Origin: G963663495 sp963663495
GTDB lineage: Bacteria; Bacteroidota; Rhodothermia; Rhodothermales; Bin80
NCBI GenBank assembly: GCA_963663495.1
Contig: OY760427.1
Span: 4,092,001 to 4,156,000 of the forward strand
Length of the DNA stretch: 64,000 bases
Reading direction: 5' to 3'
Shown here: piece after piece, positions 40,348 to 49,633 of the stretch
Layout: each line of letters opens with the position of its first letter
Position numbering within the stretch: the stretch's first letter is position 1
Translations under genes and position numbers: made by a program
The notes under the pieces: generated by a model
Told to the model about the DNA's origin: nothing
The model's database searches: none
Seen by the model: only the letters and a program-made list of their open reading frames with translations

Positions 40348-40566
40348 TGCCCATCCCTTATTAGGCTGGCCATGTGGGCTGCAGGCAGGAACGGCTATCA
40401 TCGTTCGTTCTCGGGGGTGCTGTGGCCAGATTGCAACCCATTATCGCACCGTGAACCCGTTTCTGTCTTTCTGAGATGGGTATCATGTAAGGTCTAATGT
40501 CCTCACCAATTGGACAACCTGCACCAGCCCACCCTGTTGTCTCATGACATACCTGCACTATCACGT

Positions 40567-41391
40567 ATGAACACTTTCTGTGGCACGTTTATTGACCGGC
40601 TTGACCGTATCCAGCGCGCCAAACACTCCGCTGTATGCGTCGGACTTGACCCCGACCCGGAAAGACTTCCGCAACACTTGCTACGAAGACACGCTCCCGC
40701 CGATGCCATCCTGCACTTCCACCGGGAAATTATTGCCGCCACCGCCCCGTACGCCTGCGCCTATAAACTGAACCTCGCCTTTTTCGAGGTCCTGGGAGAG
40801 CATGCATACCGGGTACTTTCTGATACGCTGGCCGTGATGCCGGAAAATGTCCTTACCATCGCAGATGGTAAGCGCGCCGACATTGGCAACTCCGCACGAT
40901 TCTATGCAGCATCCTCATTCGACATACATGGGTTTGATGCGTGTACCGTTGCGCCGTACATGGGAGGCGACTCTGTTGCTCCCTTCCTTGCATACGCTGG
41001 CAAGGCTGCGTTTATTCTTGCCAAGACATCCAATCCGGGTAGCAAGGATTTTCAAGAGCTGATGGCGGGAGATGCCTCGTTGTCAACTATTGTAGCAAAA
41101 CATGTCGCAAAATGGGATGCTTCCTCGGAAGGGACGGCCGGCCTCGTAGTAGGTGCTACACATCCGGCAGAGTTGTTTGCGCTGCGTAGCATATGCCCGA
41201 ATCAGCCTTTCCTCATTCCAGGCATCGGTGCACAAGGTGGTCGGTGGGAAGGCATACAATCTCTACGCGGTCCGAAACTGGTAAGCAGTAGCCGGCAGAT
41301 TCTCTATGCTTCCAGCGGTGATGATTTTGCAGCAGCGGCCGCCGAGGAAACGTGCCGCCTTCGCGACAGGATATCCGCGATATCTGCATAA
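40567..41391 (+). CDS. pyrF: Orotidine 5'-phosphate decarboxylase (type 2)
   Basis: A 274-residue enzyme for the last step of UMP synthesis. The catalytic DxKxxD motif is in IADGKRADIGNSA; AVCVGLDPDPERLP at the N-terminus and LIPGIGAQGG at the C-terminus are typical of the longer type 2 group. The ATG at 40567 is preferred to an upstream frame start at 40510, which adds sequence not shared with the family. It is a housekeeping gene wedged between mobile DNA and a TonB-dependent receptor. No other pyrimidine gene is close. Confidence 0.95.
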   Translation: MNTFCGTFIDRLDRIQRAKHSAVCVGLDPDPERLPQHLLRRHAPADAILHFHREIIAATAPYACAYKLNLAFFEVLGEHAYRVLSDTLAVMPENVLTIADGKRADIGNSARFYAASSFDIHGFDACTVAPYMGGDSVAPFLAYAGKAAFILAKTSNPGSKDFQELMAGDASLSTIVAKHVAKWDASSEGTAGLVVGATHPAELFALRSICPNQPFLIPGIGAQGGRWEGIQSLRGPKLVSSSRQILYASSGDDFAAAAAEETCRLRDRISAISA

Positions 41392-41397
41392 GCGCCA

Positions 41398-41697
41398 ATG
41401 ATAATCCGCACGGTCATACTAACCTTGAAGCCAGAATCCGTCGCCGAATTTCTGGACTTGTTTCACCAAGCCTTCCCGAGCATCCAAGCCTTTCCCGGAT
41501 GCCAGCACCTGGAACTGTGGCAGGATATCAAGTGGACTAACATTGTGACATCCTACAGCATTTGGACCAGTACGGAGGCGCTGGAATCGTACCGTCAGAG
41601 CGCTGTATTCAAGACCACATGGAGTGCGGTATCCACCTGCTTTGCTGCCCCTGCCGTCGCGCGCAGCAACCGCTCCCTGTACCCGTCCTCAGAATGA
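41398..41697 (+). CDS. ABM-domain (antibiotic biosynthesis monooxygenase-like) small protein
   Basis: A 99-residue alpha-beta barrel dimer type protein. The pattern ILTLKPESVAEFLDLFHQAF ... FPGCQHLELWQD ... YSIWTSTEALESYRQS fits the ABM/dabb fold. It begins six bases after pyrF and is probably co-transcribed. Its stop overlaps the 3' end of the convergent TonB receptor gene by nine bases. The substrate is unknown; many such proteins are quinone or haem monooxygenases or stress proteins. Confidence 0.8.
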   Translation: MIIRTVILTLKPESVAEFLDLFHQAFPSIQAFPGCQHLELWQDIKWTNIVTSYSIWTSTEALESYRQSAVFKTTWSAVSTCFAAPAVARSNRSLYPSSE

Positions 41698-43821
41698 CAT
41701 CTCCAGTCCACCCAGCACCTCACGGCCCGGCGCCGGCAGTCCCAGTTGCGGGAGCACCACCTCATCTGTGATGTTATTGACTCGCGTAAAGAGCTGCACG
41801 CTGCTGGAACCCACGACTGCGAGCCACGCTATGCGTCCGTTTAGTGCTATCGAAGCAGTTAGAGGCACTTGGCTGTTGTCCTCCGCCAACCCATGCGCCC
41901 TCCCCGTCCCAGCTGCTTCCAAGACCAATGAGGCCCCATTACGATGGCGGTAGGTTATGGAACCATGCCCCAGCAAATCCGGCCTTTCTGCCAGCGGCAT
42001 GCTCAATGGTCCATTGAATGCCACTGGGCGAAGCCAAGTTATATTCCCGTCCAGAGCAATACCTCGCAGATGGCCAGTCGCCACGTTTATCTCCAGCCCT
42101 GTGACGCGGCTTCCGTCAAGGTTCACACGCTGCCGCATGGCCCCCATTTTGTCGTCCACATGGACGACCCGCTGATCAATTGTGTCATACGTCCGCTGCA
42201 GAAAGATGGCCGCGCTCACGCTAACCGGAGCATAATTCCAACCGGCAGCGACCTCCGCGGAAAGCGACGATTCGGGCTTCAAGTTTTCGTTTACCAGAAA
42301 CCTGCCCAGCGCTTCACCAAACAACTCCCGCATGGTAGGAAACCGGACCTTGCGCCCGGCCACGGCACGTACTGTCCATGGTCCACCCGTAGCCATGCGC
42401 ACCCCCACCAATAGCCCGTATCCAATTTGCGGGGCGCGCGCAGGTTTGCCGCCGGTCTGCGGCGTTGCAATGCCATCAAGGCTCGCTCCAAAGGTCGCCT
42501 CCCATCGCCCGGGGTGTATGTATTCTGCGCCTGCACTCCACACATGCTGCCGATACGAATGCGTTGCAGTCAGTTTGCCAACCTCATGCTCCACATCCGT
42601 CTGATCATGCACGCTCGTTAGCGCATTTATTGCAAGGTCCAGTTCTCCACGGCCAACACCGGCCCGCATGGACAGGCGGGTCCCGAAGGTCAAATCCCGG
42701 TCCTGTTGCTCAGCTTGCAGCATGCTGTACGATAGGCTCCTGTATTGTGTGATATCCTGCTCGTACGCGCTGGCCCACACCGTACCCCTGAACTCCGCAT
42801 CACCTACGGGAACATGCGTTGCTCCAATAAGCATGGTGGAGGAACGCGTAGGATAACGCCAATACCGGACTCGATCCACCGCCGGGTCCAAGTGTCCCTC
42901 AGGAGCAACGCCTATCTTGCCTGCCATCCGAAGAAACGAAAGCCCAACCTGCGCGCCGCCCGCGGCCTCATGGGCAATACGACCGTATACGGTCCTCGTC
43001 TCCAAGTCTGAATTCGCCCGACGCGTGGTCGACAACTGTCCATACGGAAGGAAAGCTCCCTGAGGTACGGTCACAGCATCACGGCTATACCATCCTCCGG
43101 CAATCCCGTAGCGCCAGCGGCTGTGCCGTTGCATATGAACAACATTGGCGCGGCGTGCCCCCTGCGACCCGCCGGTCGCAGCCACTTGAGTTAAGCCGTC
43201 TTCACTGCGCAACTCGCGTGAGGTCATGTTCAATGCCCCGCCCAGCACGTTGGTGCCATACAACACAGAAGGAACGCTCTTGGAAACCACCATCTCCCCG
43301 ACCACCTCGGTAGGTATGAGCGCAAGATCCACTCGGTTATCCCAGGGCACGTTCAGCAGAGCACCATCAAAAAAAACGGCCAGCTGTCGTTCACCTGCCC
43401 CGCGAATGTACGCCAGCGTCTCACCTCGCGAATTGGTCTGTAAATGCGTGCCCGGGATCCGACGCATGAACCCGTCAATAGTCGGAGCATCTGATCCGGC
43501 TATAACGTCAAGCGGCAATCGCTGGATTGACATTGGAGAATGATCCTCCGCCAATTCTCCATACGCGCCAATAACAATTTCACCCAAGGTATGGTGAATC
43601 CGCACCGAGTCCTCGGACACATCCTGCGCAGCACCCCTTCCAACTGCAACGCACCCGATAACTAGCATGAATGTCAGGCTCCACACTCGCGCCCCGTGCC
43701 GCACGGTCGCATCAGTGCCAACGCTGCCGGACACATGATTCCGAAAACCACGAAGAGGAATCAATCCGCCGTTGCGGCGGCAATACGAACAGAGCACAGG
43801 CAAAACTGCCAGGCAATTCAT
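41689..43821 (-). CDS. TonB-dependent outer-membrane receptor
   Basis: About 710 residues. The plug domain is clear (LGEIVIGAYGE ... GFMRRIPGTHLQTNSRGETLAYIRGAGERQLAVFFDGALLN ... VLYGTNVLGGALNMTSRE). The barrel follows to a terminal Phe (VLGGLEMSF). The start is uncertain: an ATG at 43821 is given, but the likely signal peptide (ARVWSLTFMLVIGCVAVGRG, then AAQ) begins much later, and a GTG at 43734 also fits. The frame stays open to 43962. No CarboxypepD-like N-terminal domain and no SusD partner, so it is a classical receptor for a siderophore, vitamin or similar ligand, which the context does not reveal. Confidence 0.88.
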   Translation of the reverse strand: MNCLAVLPVLCSYCRRNGGLIPLRGFRNHVSGSVGTDATVRHGARVWSLTFMLVIGCVAVGRGAAQDVSEDSVRIHHTLGEIVIGAYGELAEDHSPMSIQRLPLDVIAGSDAPTIDGFMRRIPGTHLQTNSRGETLAYIRGAGERQLAVFFDGALLNVPWDNRVDLALIPTEVVGEMVVSKSVPSVLYGTNVLGGALNMTSRELRSEDGLTQVAATGGSQGARRANVVHMQRHSRWRYGIAGGWYSRDAVTVPQGAFLPYGQLSTTRRANSDLETRTVYGRIAHEAAGGAQVGLSFLRMAGKIGVAPEGHLDPAVDRVRYWRYPTRSSTMLIGATHVPVGDAEFRGTVWASAYEQDITQYRSLSYSMLQAEQQDRDLTFGTRLSMRAGVGRGELDLAINALTSVHDQTDVEHEVGKLTATHSYRQHVWSAGAEYIHPGRWEATFGASLDGIATPQTGGKPARAPQIGYGLLVGVRMATGGPWTVRAVAGRKVRFPTMRELFGEALGRFLVNENLKPESSLSAEVAAGWNYAPVSVSAAIFLQRTYDTIDQRVVHVDDKMGAMRQRVNLDGSRVTGLEINVATGHLRGIALDGNITWLRPVAFNGPLSMPLAERPDLLGHGSITYRHRNGASLVLEAAGTGRAHGLAEDNSQVPLTASIALNGRIAWLAVVGSSSVQLFTRVNNITDEVVLPQLGLPAPGREVLGGLEMSF

Positions 43822-44300
43822 GGGCCGCTCGTGGTCGTTAAAGTCTGCAAGGATAGCATGCGATGACCGATGGGCAACGCTCAGGGGTATAAGAAATAGT
43901 TGTGGGACAGGACCATCAATGCAAGATGGCGTTCTGCCAACGAGTATATAGTAGAACAACAATCGTGCCTATCGAACCCCGTTGAAGGCCCCTGGTAGCC
44001 ATGCATCCAAATTCTCCGGAAGTAGCATTGTCGGGGTTCTTCCGCACCAATGCTGTTGGCTGTCACATCGGACGCAAACAACCAGGTTTTCCTGTCGCAT
44101 TGCCACCGCACCCAACAGTTAGCAGACCCGGACACCCACGAATATGAACGCAACACACAACGCGGTGCAACTCATTCATTACTCTCCCCTATCACAATGC
44201 CGGGGATAGGTCCGAAGAAGATACATCAGTGTCCGTCTACTCAGACACCTTGTGCTCTTTTCCAGCCATATCCGCTGCACGACGAACGTAATGACACCTG
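43822..44300. other. Upstream region of the TonB receptor, no gene recognised
   Basis: About 480 bases. I looked for a cobalamin-type riboswitch ahead of the receptor and did not find its conserved boxes. No terminator or IS end is obvious until 44301. Confidence 0.4.
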
Positions 44301-44545
44301 CAAGCGTGCGGTGAACTACACCTTGATTAGGTGATGGGTTCTGGGGAGCTTGCCCTGCCCTTCCCCCATAAATCATCCATCACGGTTCGATTGTTCGTCA
44401 GTTCTGGTCAACTCTCGCTGGCATGGCTGTCGGAATATCTCGGGTATTTCGACCTGACAGGTATGGTGTGTGACTTGAGGTGAATAATGCCGTCCTCTCG
44501 TGCGGATACGCGATCTCTTCCTGCGCCGCTTCCACTGCCATCCTA
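44301..44545. repeat. IS66-derived terminal debris
   Basis: 44301-44350 matches the tnpA-side end of the intact IS66 (GCGTGCGGTGAACTACA, TGGGTTCTGGGGAGCTT). From 44370 to 44530 the sequence is inverted: its complement has the end of tnpA (GGAAGCGGCGCAGGAAG) followed by a 130-base stretch also found twice at 49071-49196 and 49487-49616 but not in the intact IS66. Confidence 0.75.
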
Positions 44546-44592
44546 CCACTTCATGTATTTGACATTTTGCTACTTGTTTTTTATGTTGTGGC

Positions 44593-46131
44593 ATGCTTCA
44601 GCGAAGTCAGGTCTTACGAACGCTCACCGCTCCCTGCAATGGAGAGCGTTTGGACAGGGTTCTTGCCGACGATCGTTGGCGGTTTCGCACGCAGATAGCG
44701 CGCGCTGTCTGTGAAGAGTTCGGGTTTTTTGATGCACGGGGCGAACCGCAGGTGAGCAACTGTGCGCAGGCTTTATCGAAGTTGGAGGCCCGGGGGAGGA
44801 TTGTGTTGCCCAAGCCCGAGAATTGTAATGCGGCTAAGGCGGAACCGCGTAGGCGCGAGGAGCGGGTACCGGATCCGATAGCGTTACCGGGCACGGTACA
44901 CGGTGTCCGGGGGTTGACGATTGAGTTGGTTGAGACGGACGAGCAGCGTATGGTGTGGAACACGTTGCTGCACTTTGAGCATCCGAGGCGTACGACCACA
45001 TTTGTGGGAGCGCAGGTACGCTATCTGATAGGCAGTGCCCATGGTTACCTGGGAGCGGTGGGATTTTCGGCGGCGGCGTTGTGCCTGGCGCCCAGAGAGC
45101 ACTGGATGGCGTGGAGTGATGAGCAGCGCAAGGCGCATTTGCACCGTGTGGTGTGTTTGAGTCGTTTTCTGATACGGGGGCAGTGTCAGGATTTGGCCAG
45201 CCATGTACTGGGTAAGGTATTGAGACGGTTGGCGGATGATTTTCAGGCACGGTACTGTTACCGTCCCTGGGTTGTCGAAACGTATGTGGATCCCCAAGGG
45301 GAAGGAGCGTGTTTTGAGGTGAACAATTTTGTATTGATCGGCCATACCGCAGGCGGAAAGCGGCACAAGGAGGCAAAGGAAGAGGATCCCAAGGGGCTGT
45401 ATGTATACGAGTTGGACAAAGAATGGCGCGGGACCTTGGGGGAACCGGAGGAGGAGTTGCGTCCGGTGAGGGATCCGCACGAGGGGATTGACAGTGCGCA
45501 GTGGGCCGAAACGGAGTTTGGCGGAGCGCCATTGGGAGACAGGCGGTTGTCTGTGCGACTGGTAAAGAGTACGTCCATGTTGGCCGATGTGATAGGCCAC
45601 AGCATTACCGCGCATACGGATGCGGACCGCGCGGCGGTGAAGGGGCATTACCGGTTATTGGAGAGCAAGAAGGACAAAACGGTAACGCCGGAGAACATAT
45701 TGGCGCCGCATCGTGGGCGTACGATAGAGCGCATGCGTAGTCAGGAGACCGTGTTATGCATCCAGGACACGACGAAGTTGCGGTACAGTACGCGGCCGGC
45801 GTGTACGGATTTGGAGGTAATAGGGAGTAATCAGACGACGGCGAAGACGCTGGGGTTGCCGTTGCATGCGACGCTGGTGGTGACGGAGGATGGATTGACG
45901 TTGGGGGTGTTGCGTGGCAGCTTCAAGGATCCGGAGGAGGGTCCGCATGCTCCGCGGACGCAGCAGTGGATAGACGGGTTCAAGGATATATGCGAGGCGG
46001 CGGAGGAGCTGTCCGGCGAGACGCAGGTGATCTGTGTTGCGGACCGGGAGGCGGACAGCTTTGCTATGTTTGCCGAGCAGCGCAGACAGGGTAAGGCGGA
46101 GGTATTGATACGAGCGAAGCATGATCGCAAG
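44593..46131 (+). pseudogene. DUF4338-IS4 transposase, copy 2 (diverged), 5' part, split by IS1595
   Basis: The first 513 codons of a transposase related to but clearly diverged from the intact one at 52620-54935. It has the same order: N-terminal region, DUF4338/DruA-like domain (GYLGAVGFSAAALCL, DLASHVLGKVLRR, ACFEVNNFVLIGHTAGGKR), Tn5-like DNA-binding domain (WAETEFGGAPLGDRRLSVRL), first Asp (LCIQDTTKLRYS) and second Asp (ICVADREADSF). It is interrupted at the 8-bp site ATCGCAAG. Removing the IS1595 element and one duplicate rejoins the frame exactly (AKHDRKLLDDRKLF), giving about 773 residues, so the gene is otherwise undamaged. Confidence 0.9.
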
Positions 46132-46170
46132 GGGAGTTATATGGCTGAGTGCCACGCGTTTTCGCAGGCG

Positions 46171-46335
46171 TTACTTTTTGTGCTTTGGTGGTGCGGACAG
46201 GATGGCTTTCGCCAGTTCTTCCGGTATGGTAGGGATGGATTGTTGGATATTGAGAATGTCGTTTGTTACGGGGCGGCCGGGGCGTTTCGTTTCCTGAATC
46301 TTGTTACCGGGCTTCGGGGATTTATTTATGCGCAT
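46171..46335 (-). CDS. 54-residue passenger ORF of the IS1595 element
   Basis: Begins MRINKSPKPGNKIQETKR and ends IPEELAKAILSAPPKHKK. Its C-terminal 14 codons and stop are preserved in the left-end segment of all three TnpB elements, so this end is either selected as part of the transposon terminus or a relic of a shared ancestor. The basic, Pro-rich sequence has no family I recognise. It lies between the left end and the methyltransferase remnant. Expression is unproven. Confidence 0.5.
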   Translation of the reverse strand: MRINKSPKPGNKIQETKRPGRPVTNDILNIQQSIPTIPEELAKAILSAPPKHKK

Positions 46336-46575
46336 GGCGTTATAGGCTATAGAGTAGCACTAATCCATTGGGGCAGAATACCGAAATGATTTCATGGCGG
46401 ACATCTGCTTAGAGTAGGAGGCTGCATACATTGCGATCCAGTTTTCACGACAGTCGATCAACTTCAGGACCGATTCCTTGGCTTATATCGGGACGCTCTT
46501 GACAATGCGGAAGTACTGGGCGGACCCCGGTACGGGCCACGAAGCGCACCGGACGAACCCATGAGACGCGGGCCA

Positions 46576-46800
46576 TCAAGCACAGACATGGAAAAGCTGG
46601 CGCATAACGGCCCTGACCACCGGAATGGGTACGGCGTTGCCAGTAAGCCGTCTGACGGTCGTTATCGGACTGTCAATCTCGTAGCGGTCGGGGAAGCCTT
46701 GCAGGCGCAGTATTGCGCGGCCCGTTCGTCTCCGTTCTTCGTCCACGAGCAAGTAGTGGTAGCCGGCCGATGCCCGGAGTGCGCATGAGTACGGATGGCT
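46576..46800 (-). pseudogene. DNA (cytosine-5) methyltransferase, C-terminal fragment
   Basis: About 74 codons on the reverse strand read GYHYLLVD, then AILRLQGFPDRYEI, TVRRLTGNAVPIPVV, RAVMRQLF and stop. RLQGFPD and GNAVP are conserved motifs IX-X of C5 methyltransferases. The catalytic PCQ and ENV motifs are absent, so this is only the tail. It sits within the IS1595 element, downstream of the transposase on the same strand, suggesting a passenger gene that was lost by internal deletion or captured in part. Confidence 0.75.
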
Positions 46801-46824
46801 TGATACGTTACCGCTTACGTTTAG

Positions 46825-47781
46825 CTATGAAATGAGGGATTTGTACATGAGCCGTTTACCGACCAGTCCTTGAGCAATTATTGTCATTTGCTCCGCTGTG
46901 TCGTAGTCGCGTGCATTGTGTCGCCCTGCAAATTGGTTCACGTACCGCTGTAGGTGTTTCTTGCTCATGTGGTGGTACGTTCCGTAGTACCCACGCTTCA
47001 GCAAAGACCAGAAGCTCTCTACGCCATTGGTATGGACCTGCTCACGAACGTATTCGCCAACAGAGTGACGTACGTAGGCGTGGTTGTTGCGGCCCCGGTA
47101 TGCTGACGTGCCATCCGTATAGACCTCGGTGTCTTCCGAGACATGGGTATCCACAAACGCATTGAGCGTCTGTCCGTCTATGTTTTCTACTACCTGGGCA
47201 GAAATGCTATTGGTGACACGATCACGGACTCCTACAACGGCTTTCTTACCTACTGGCCCACGGGCTGCTTTCAGCTTCTTGCTGGCGTGCTTGTTCTTTT
47301 CCTTGCCACCGAAGTAGGCTTCGTCAACCTCTACCGGACCGGCAAATAGTGCATGTTCTCCATTCCATGATTGTCGAATACGGTGGGCCAGATGCCACGC
47401 TGTCGTCTGGGTTATGCCAAGGTCACGATGCAGCTTCATGCTGGATACGCCCTTGATACTGGTAGTCATGATGTAAATGGCTAATGCCCATACCTGGTAT
47501 CCCAGTTTGGAGTCCTGCATTACTGTCCCTATGCGGACACTGAATCGTTTACGGCAACTACGGCAACGATAAGACATGCTAGGATGTCTGGCGCCAGACT
47601 GTACGTTCTTAGACGCACAGTGCGGGCAAACAGGAGTGTCGCCCCAACGCTTCATTGCGAACCATGCTTCGGCTGATGGGTCGTCTGGAAACATTTTGGT
47701 TAGCTTGATCAAGGACACTCCTTCACGATCAGCCCGTCCAGGGCCATTGGTGTTTCTGTTGTTTCTTTTCTTTGAAGGCAT
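46825..47781 (-). CDS. IS1595 (ISXO2-like) family transposase
   Basis: A 318-residue transposase. The N-terminal zinc ribbon has CPHC and CRSC pairs (residues about 52-78). The DDE-type core has Asp in VEVDEAYFGGK, Asp in VYTDGTSAYRG and the Glu in HTNGVESFWSLLKRGYYGTY, then the typical HHMSKKHLQRYVNQFAGRHN block. It is intact and is the only transposase in the window able to explain the IS1595-like ends of the TnpB elements. The start ATG at 47781 lies about 125 bases inside the right end. Confidence 0.95.
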   Translation of the reverse strand: MPSKKRNNRNTNGPGRADREGVSLIKLTKMFPDDPSAEAWFAMKRWGDTPVCPHCASKNVQSGARHPSMSYRCRSCRKRFSVRIGTVMQDSKLGYQVWALAIYIMTTSIKGVSSMKLHRDLGITQTTAWHLAHRIRQSWNGEHALFAGPVEVDEAYFGGKEKNKHASKKLKAARGPVGKKAVVGVRDRVTNSISAQVVENIDGQTLNAFVDTHVSEDTEVYTDGTSAYRGRNNHAYVRHSVGEYVREQVHTNGVESFWSLLKRGYYGTYHHMSKKHLQRYVNQFAGRHNARDYDTAEQMTIIAQGLVGKRLMYKSLIS

Positions 47782-47913
47782 TTAGTGGGTCATCAATCTA
47801 TCACGGGATGGTACCCATTTTCGGTATAGTCGGTTCCCGCTATTCGCGACCAAACTGCAATTATTTCAACAATTTAACGCGCGGGCAGTCAGCTATATAA
47901 CTCCCATCGCAAG

Positions 47914-48696
47914 CTGTTGGATGATCGCAAGCTGTTTGCGGTAATGCGCAGTGGTAAGGCTCCGGGGAATGTGGAGATAGAGATACAGCGGGTGACGGCG
48001 CGCAAGAAGCAGGCGCGCAAGCAGGCACGGAAGGGTCGCAGTTACCGGATGGTCAATGCGGAGGTACGCTACGGGAGGTTCTTGTTGCCGGATCCGAAGA
48101 ACGAGGAGGAGCCGGTGGTGATGTACGGGGTGCATGTGTTGGAGGTGGAGCCTCCGGGGGATGCGCCGCCGGTGGAGTGGATGCTATTGACCAGCATGGA
48201 GGTAGGGAGCGTAGCGGATGCACGGCGGGTGTTGGCAATGTATCTCAAGCGGTGGCGGGTGGAAGACTTCTTCCGCGTGCTCAAGAGCGGGTGCAAGGTA
48301 GAGCGTTTGGGTCTGCGTACCTCGTTGCGTCTGCAGCGAGCAATAACGATGTATTGTGTGATATCCTGGCGCGTCATGACCTTGGTGCAATTGGGTCGGG
48401 AGGTGCCGGAGCTGGACGCGGATGTCTTTTTCACGGAGATGGAGCTGCGATTCTTGGAAGGATATGCAGCACGGGTAAAGCTGCCGAAGCCCAGTACTTT
48501 GGGAGCTGCTATCCTGATCGTAGCGGTGCTCGGCGGTTATCAGAACCGCACTCGTGATGGACCGGTGGGTTACCAGATCATGTGGCGTGGCCTAGAGAGG
48601 TTACACCTAATGACATTGGGATACGAATTGGGATACGAGGTAAGAGACGAACAATTGAGTGCATGTTCGCACGGGAATTCATCTGGGTTCATATAA
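47914..48696 (+). pseudogene. DUF4338-IS4 transposase, copy 2, 3' part
   Basis: The last 260 codons of the gene split at 46131. It contains the IS4 YREK signature (YLKRWRVEDFFRVLKSG: Y-x2-R-x3-E-x6-K), so the catalytic Glu is kept, and the Tn5-like C-terminal domain (PKPSTLGAAILIVAVLGGY). It stops at 48696 after a tail that differs from the intact copy. Confidence 0.88.
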
Positions 48697-48751
48697 ATGG
48701 CATATCAACCTGCCTGATGTGGGCCTATGTCCCAGTGGCTACACCTGCGTG

Positions 48752-49616
48752 AGCGTGCGGTGAACTTGCATCTTGATTAGGTGACGGGTTCTGTAGAGCT
48801 TACCCGTAGACGTGAGAACCCAGACCCCGGACCGTCCGCCTGGTACAGCCCAGACGTACGGCGGAAGAGATGTTTCCGCTGGTAGAGCAGTATAACGAAA
48901 GGACCCGGTCCGCAGCGGCGTCTTGCGCAGAGCAGGGCATCTCGTACGGACCGTTGAATTACTGGAGGCAGAAGTATCGCCAGGAGACTGCAGCCGAGGG
49001 TTCGTGGATGTAGGCAATGCAGCGCCAAGGGAAGCGGCGCAGGAAGAGATCGCGTATCCGCACGAGAGGATGGCATTATTCACCTCAAGTCACACACCAT
49101 ACCTGTTAGGCCGAAATACCCGAGATATTCCGACAGCCATGCCAGCGAGAGTTGACCATACCTGACGAACAATCGAACCGTAATGGATGATTTATGGGTA
49201 CAGGGCAGAGCTTGCCGGTAGACGTGAGACCCCAAGATCGCCTGGTACCGCCCGAACGTACGGCGGAAGAGATGATTCCGCTGGTAGAGCAGTATAACGA
49301 ACCGAACGGCCAGTCCGCAGCGGCGTTTTGTGCAGTGCACGGCATCTCGTACGGACAGTTGAATTACTGTAGGCGGAAGTATCGCTAAGAGACTGCATCC
49401 TAGGACAGCTTCGTGGAGATAGGCAGTGCAGCGCCAAGGGAAGCGGCGCAGGTAGAGATCGCGTATCCGCACGAGAGGACGGCATTATTCACATCAAGTC
49501 ACACACCATACCTGCCAGGCCGAATTACCCGAGATATTCCGACAGCCATGCCAGCGAGAGTTGACCAGAACTGACGAACAATCGAACCGTTGTGGATGAT
49601 TTATGGGCAAAGGGCA
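48752..49616 (+). repeat. Tandem IS66-derived units with broken tnpA
   Basis: Two head-to-tail units of about 410-420 bases (about 48785-49196 and 49197-49616). Each has a tnpA coding fragment (RTAEEMxPLVEQYNE, GISYGxLNY) followed by the same 130-base stretch ending in GATGATTTATGGG. An IS66 terminal sequence (GCGTGCGGTGAACTTG) opens the array at 48752. Both tnpA pieces are frameshifted or stopped (the longest is 49194-49388, 64 codons). No tnpB or tnpC follows. Confidence 0.75.
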
Positions 49617-49633
49617 GGGCTAGCGAGTCCTCC

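Larger units (their letters stand above)
38895..40352 (+). mobile_element. TnpB element C with IS1595-type ends
   Basis: A 1458-bp unit: IS1595 derivative 38895-39066, spacer ATATATTA (39067-39074) and tnpB module 39075-40352. Ends are GGGAGTTATATGGCTGAGTG and complement of GGGCATTATATACGTGAGTG. The flanks TTACCATC and ATCCCTTA do not match, so unlike A and B there is no target duplication, consistent with a deletion or recombination at this site. Confidence 0.88.
46132..47905 (-). mobile_element. IS1595 family element, autonomous
   Basis: A 1774-bp element with ends GGGAGTTATATGGCTGAGTG and complement of GGGAGTTATATAGCTGACTG, and the 8-bp duplication ATCGCAAG (46124-46131, 47906-47913). It carries an intact ISXO2-like transposase, a 54-codon small gene and the tail of a cytosine-5 methyltransferase gene. 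Its left 70 and right 80 bases recur in the three TnpB elements. Confidence 0.92.

Noticed and set aside
43740..43960. Possible cobalamin riboswitch ahead of the TonB-dependent receptor
   Set aside because: The conserved B12-box and core motifs could not be found on the reverse strand.
46561..46788. 75-codon forward ORF inside the IS1595 element
   Set aside because: The opposite strand carries a clear C5-methyltransferase tail, so this is its shadow.
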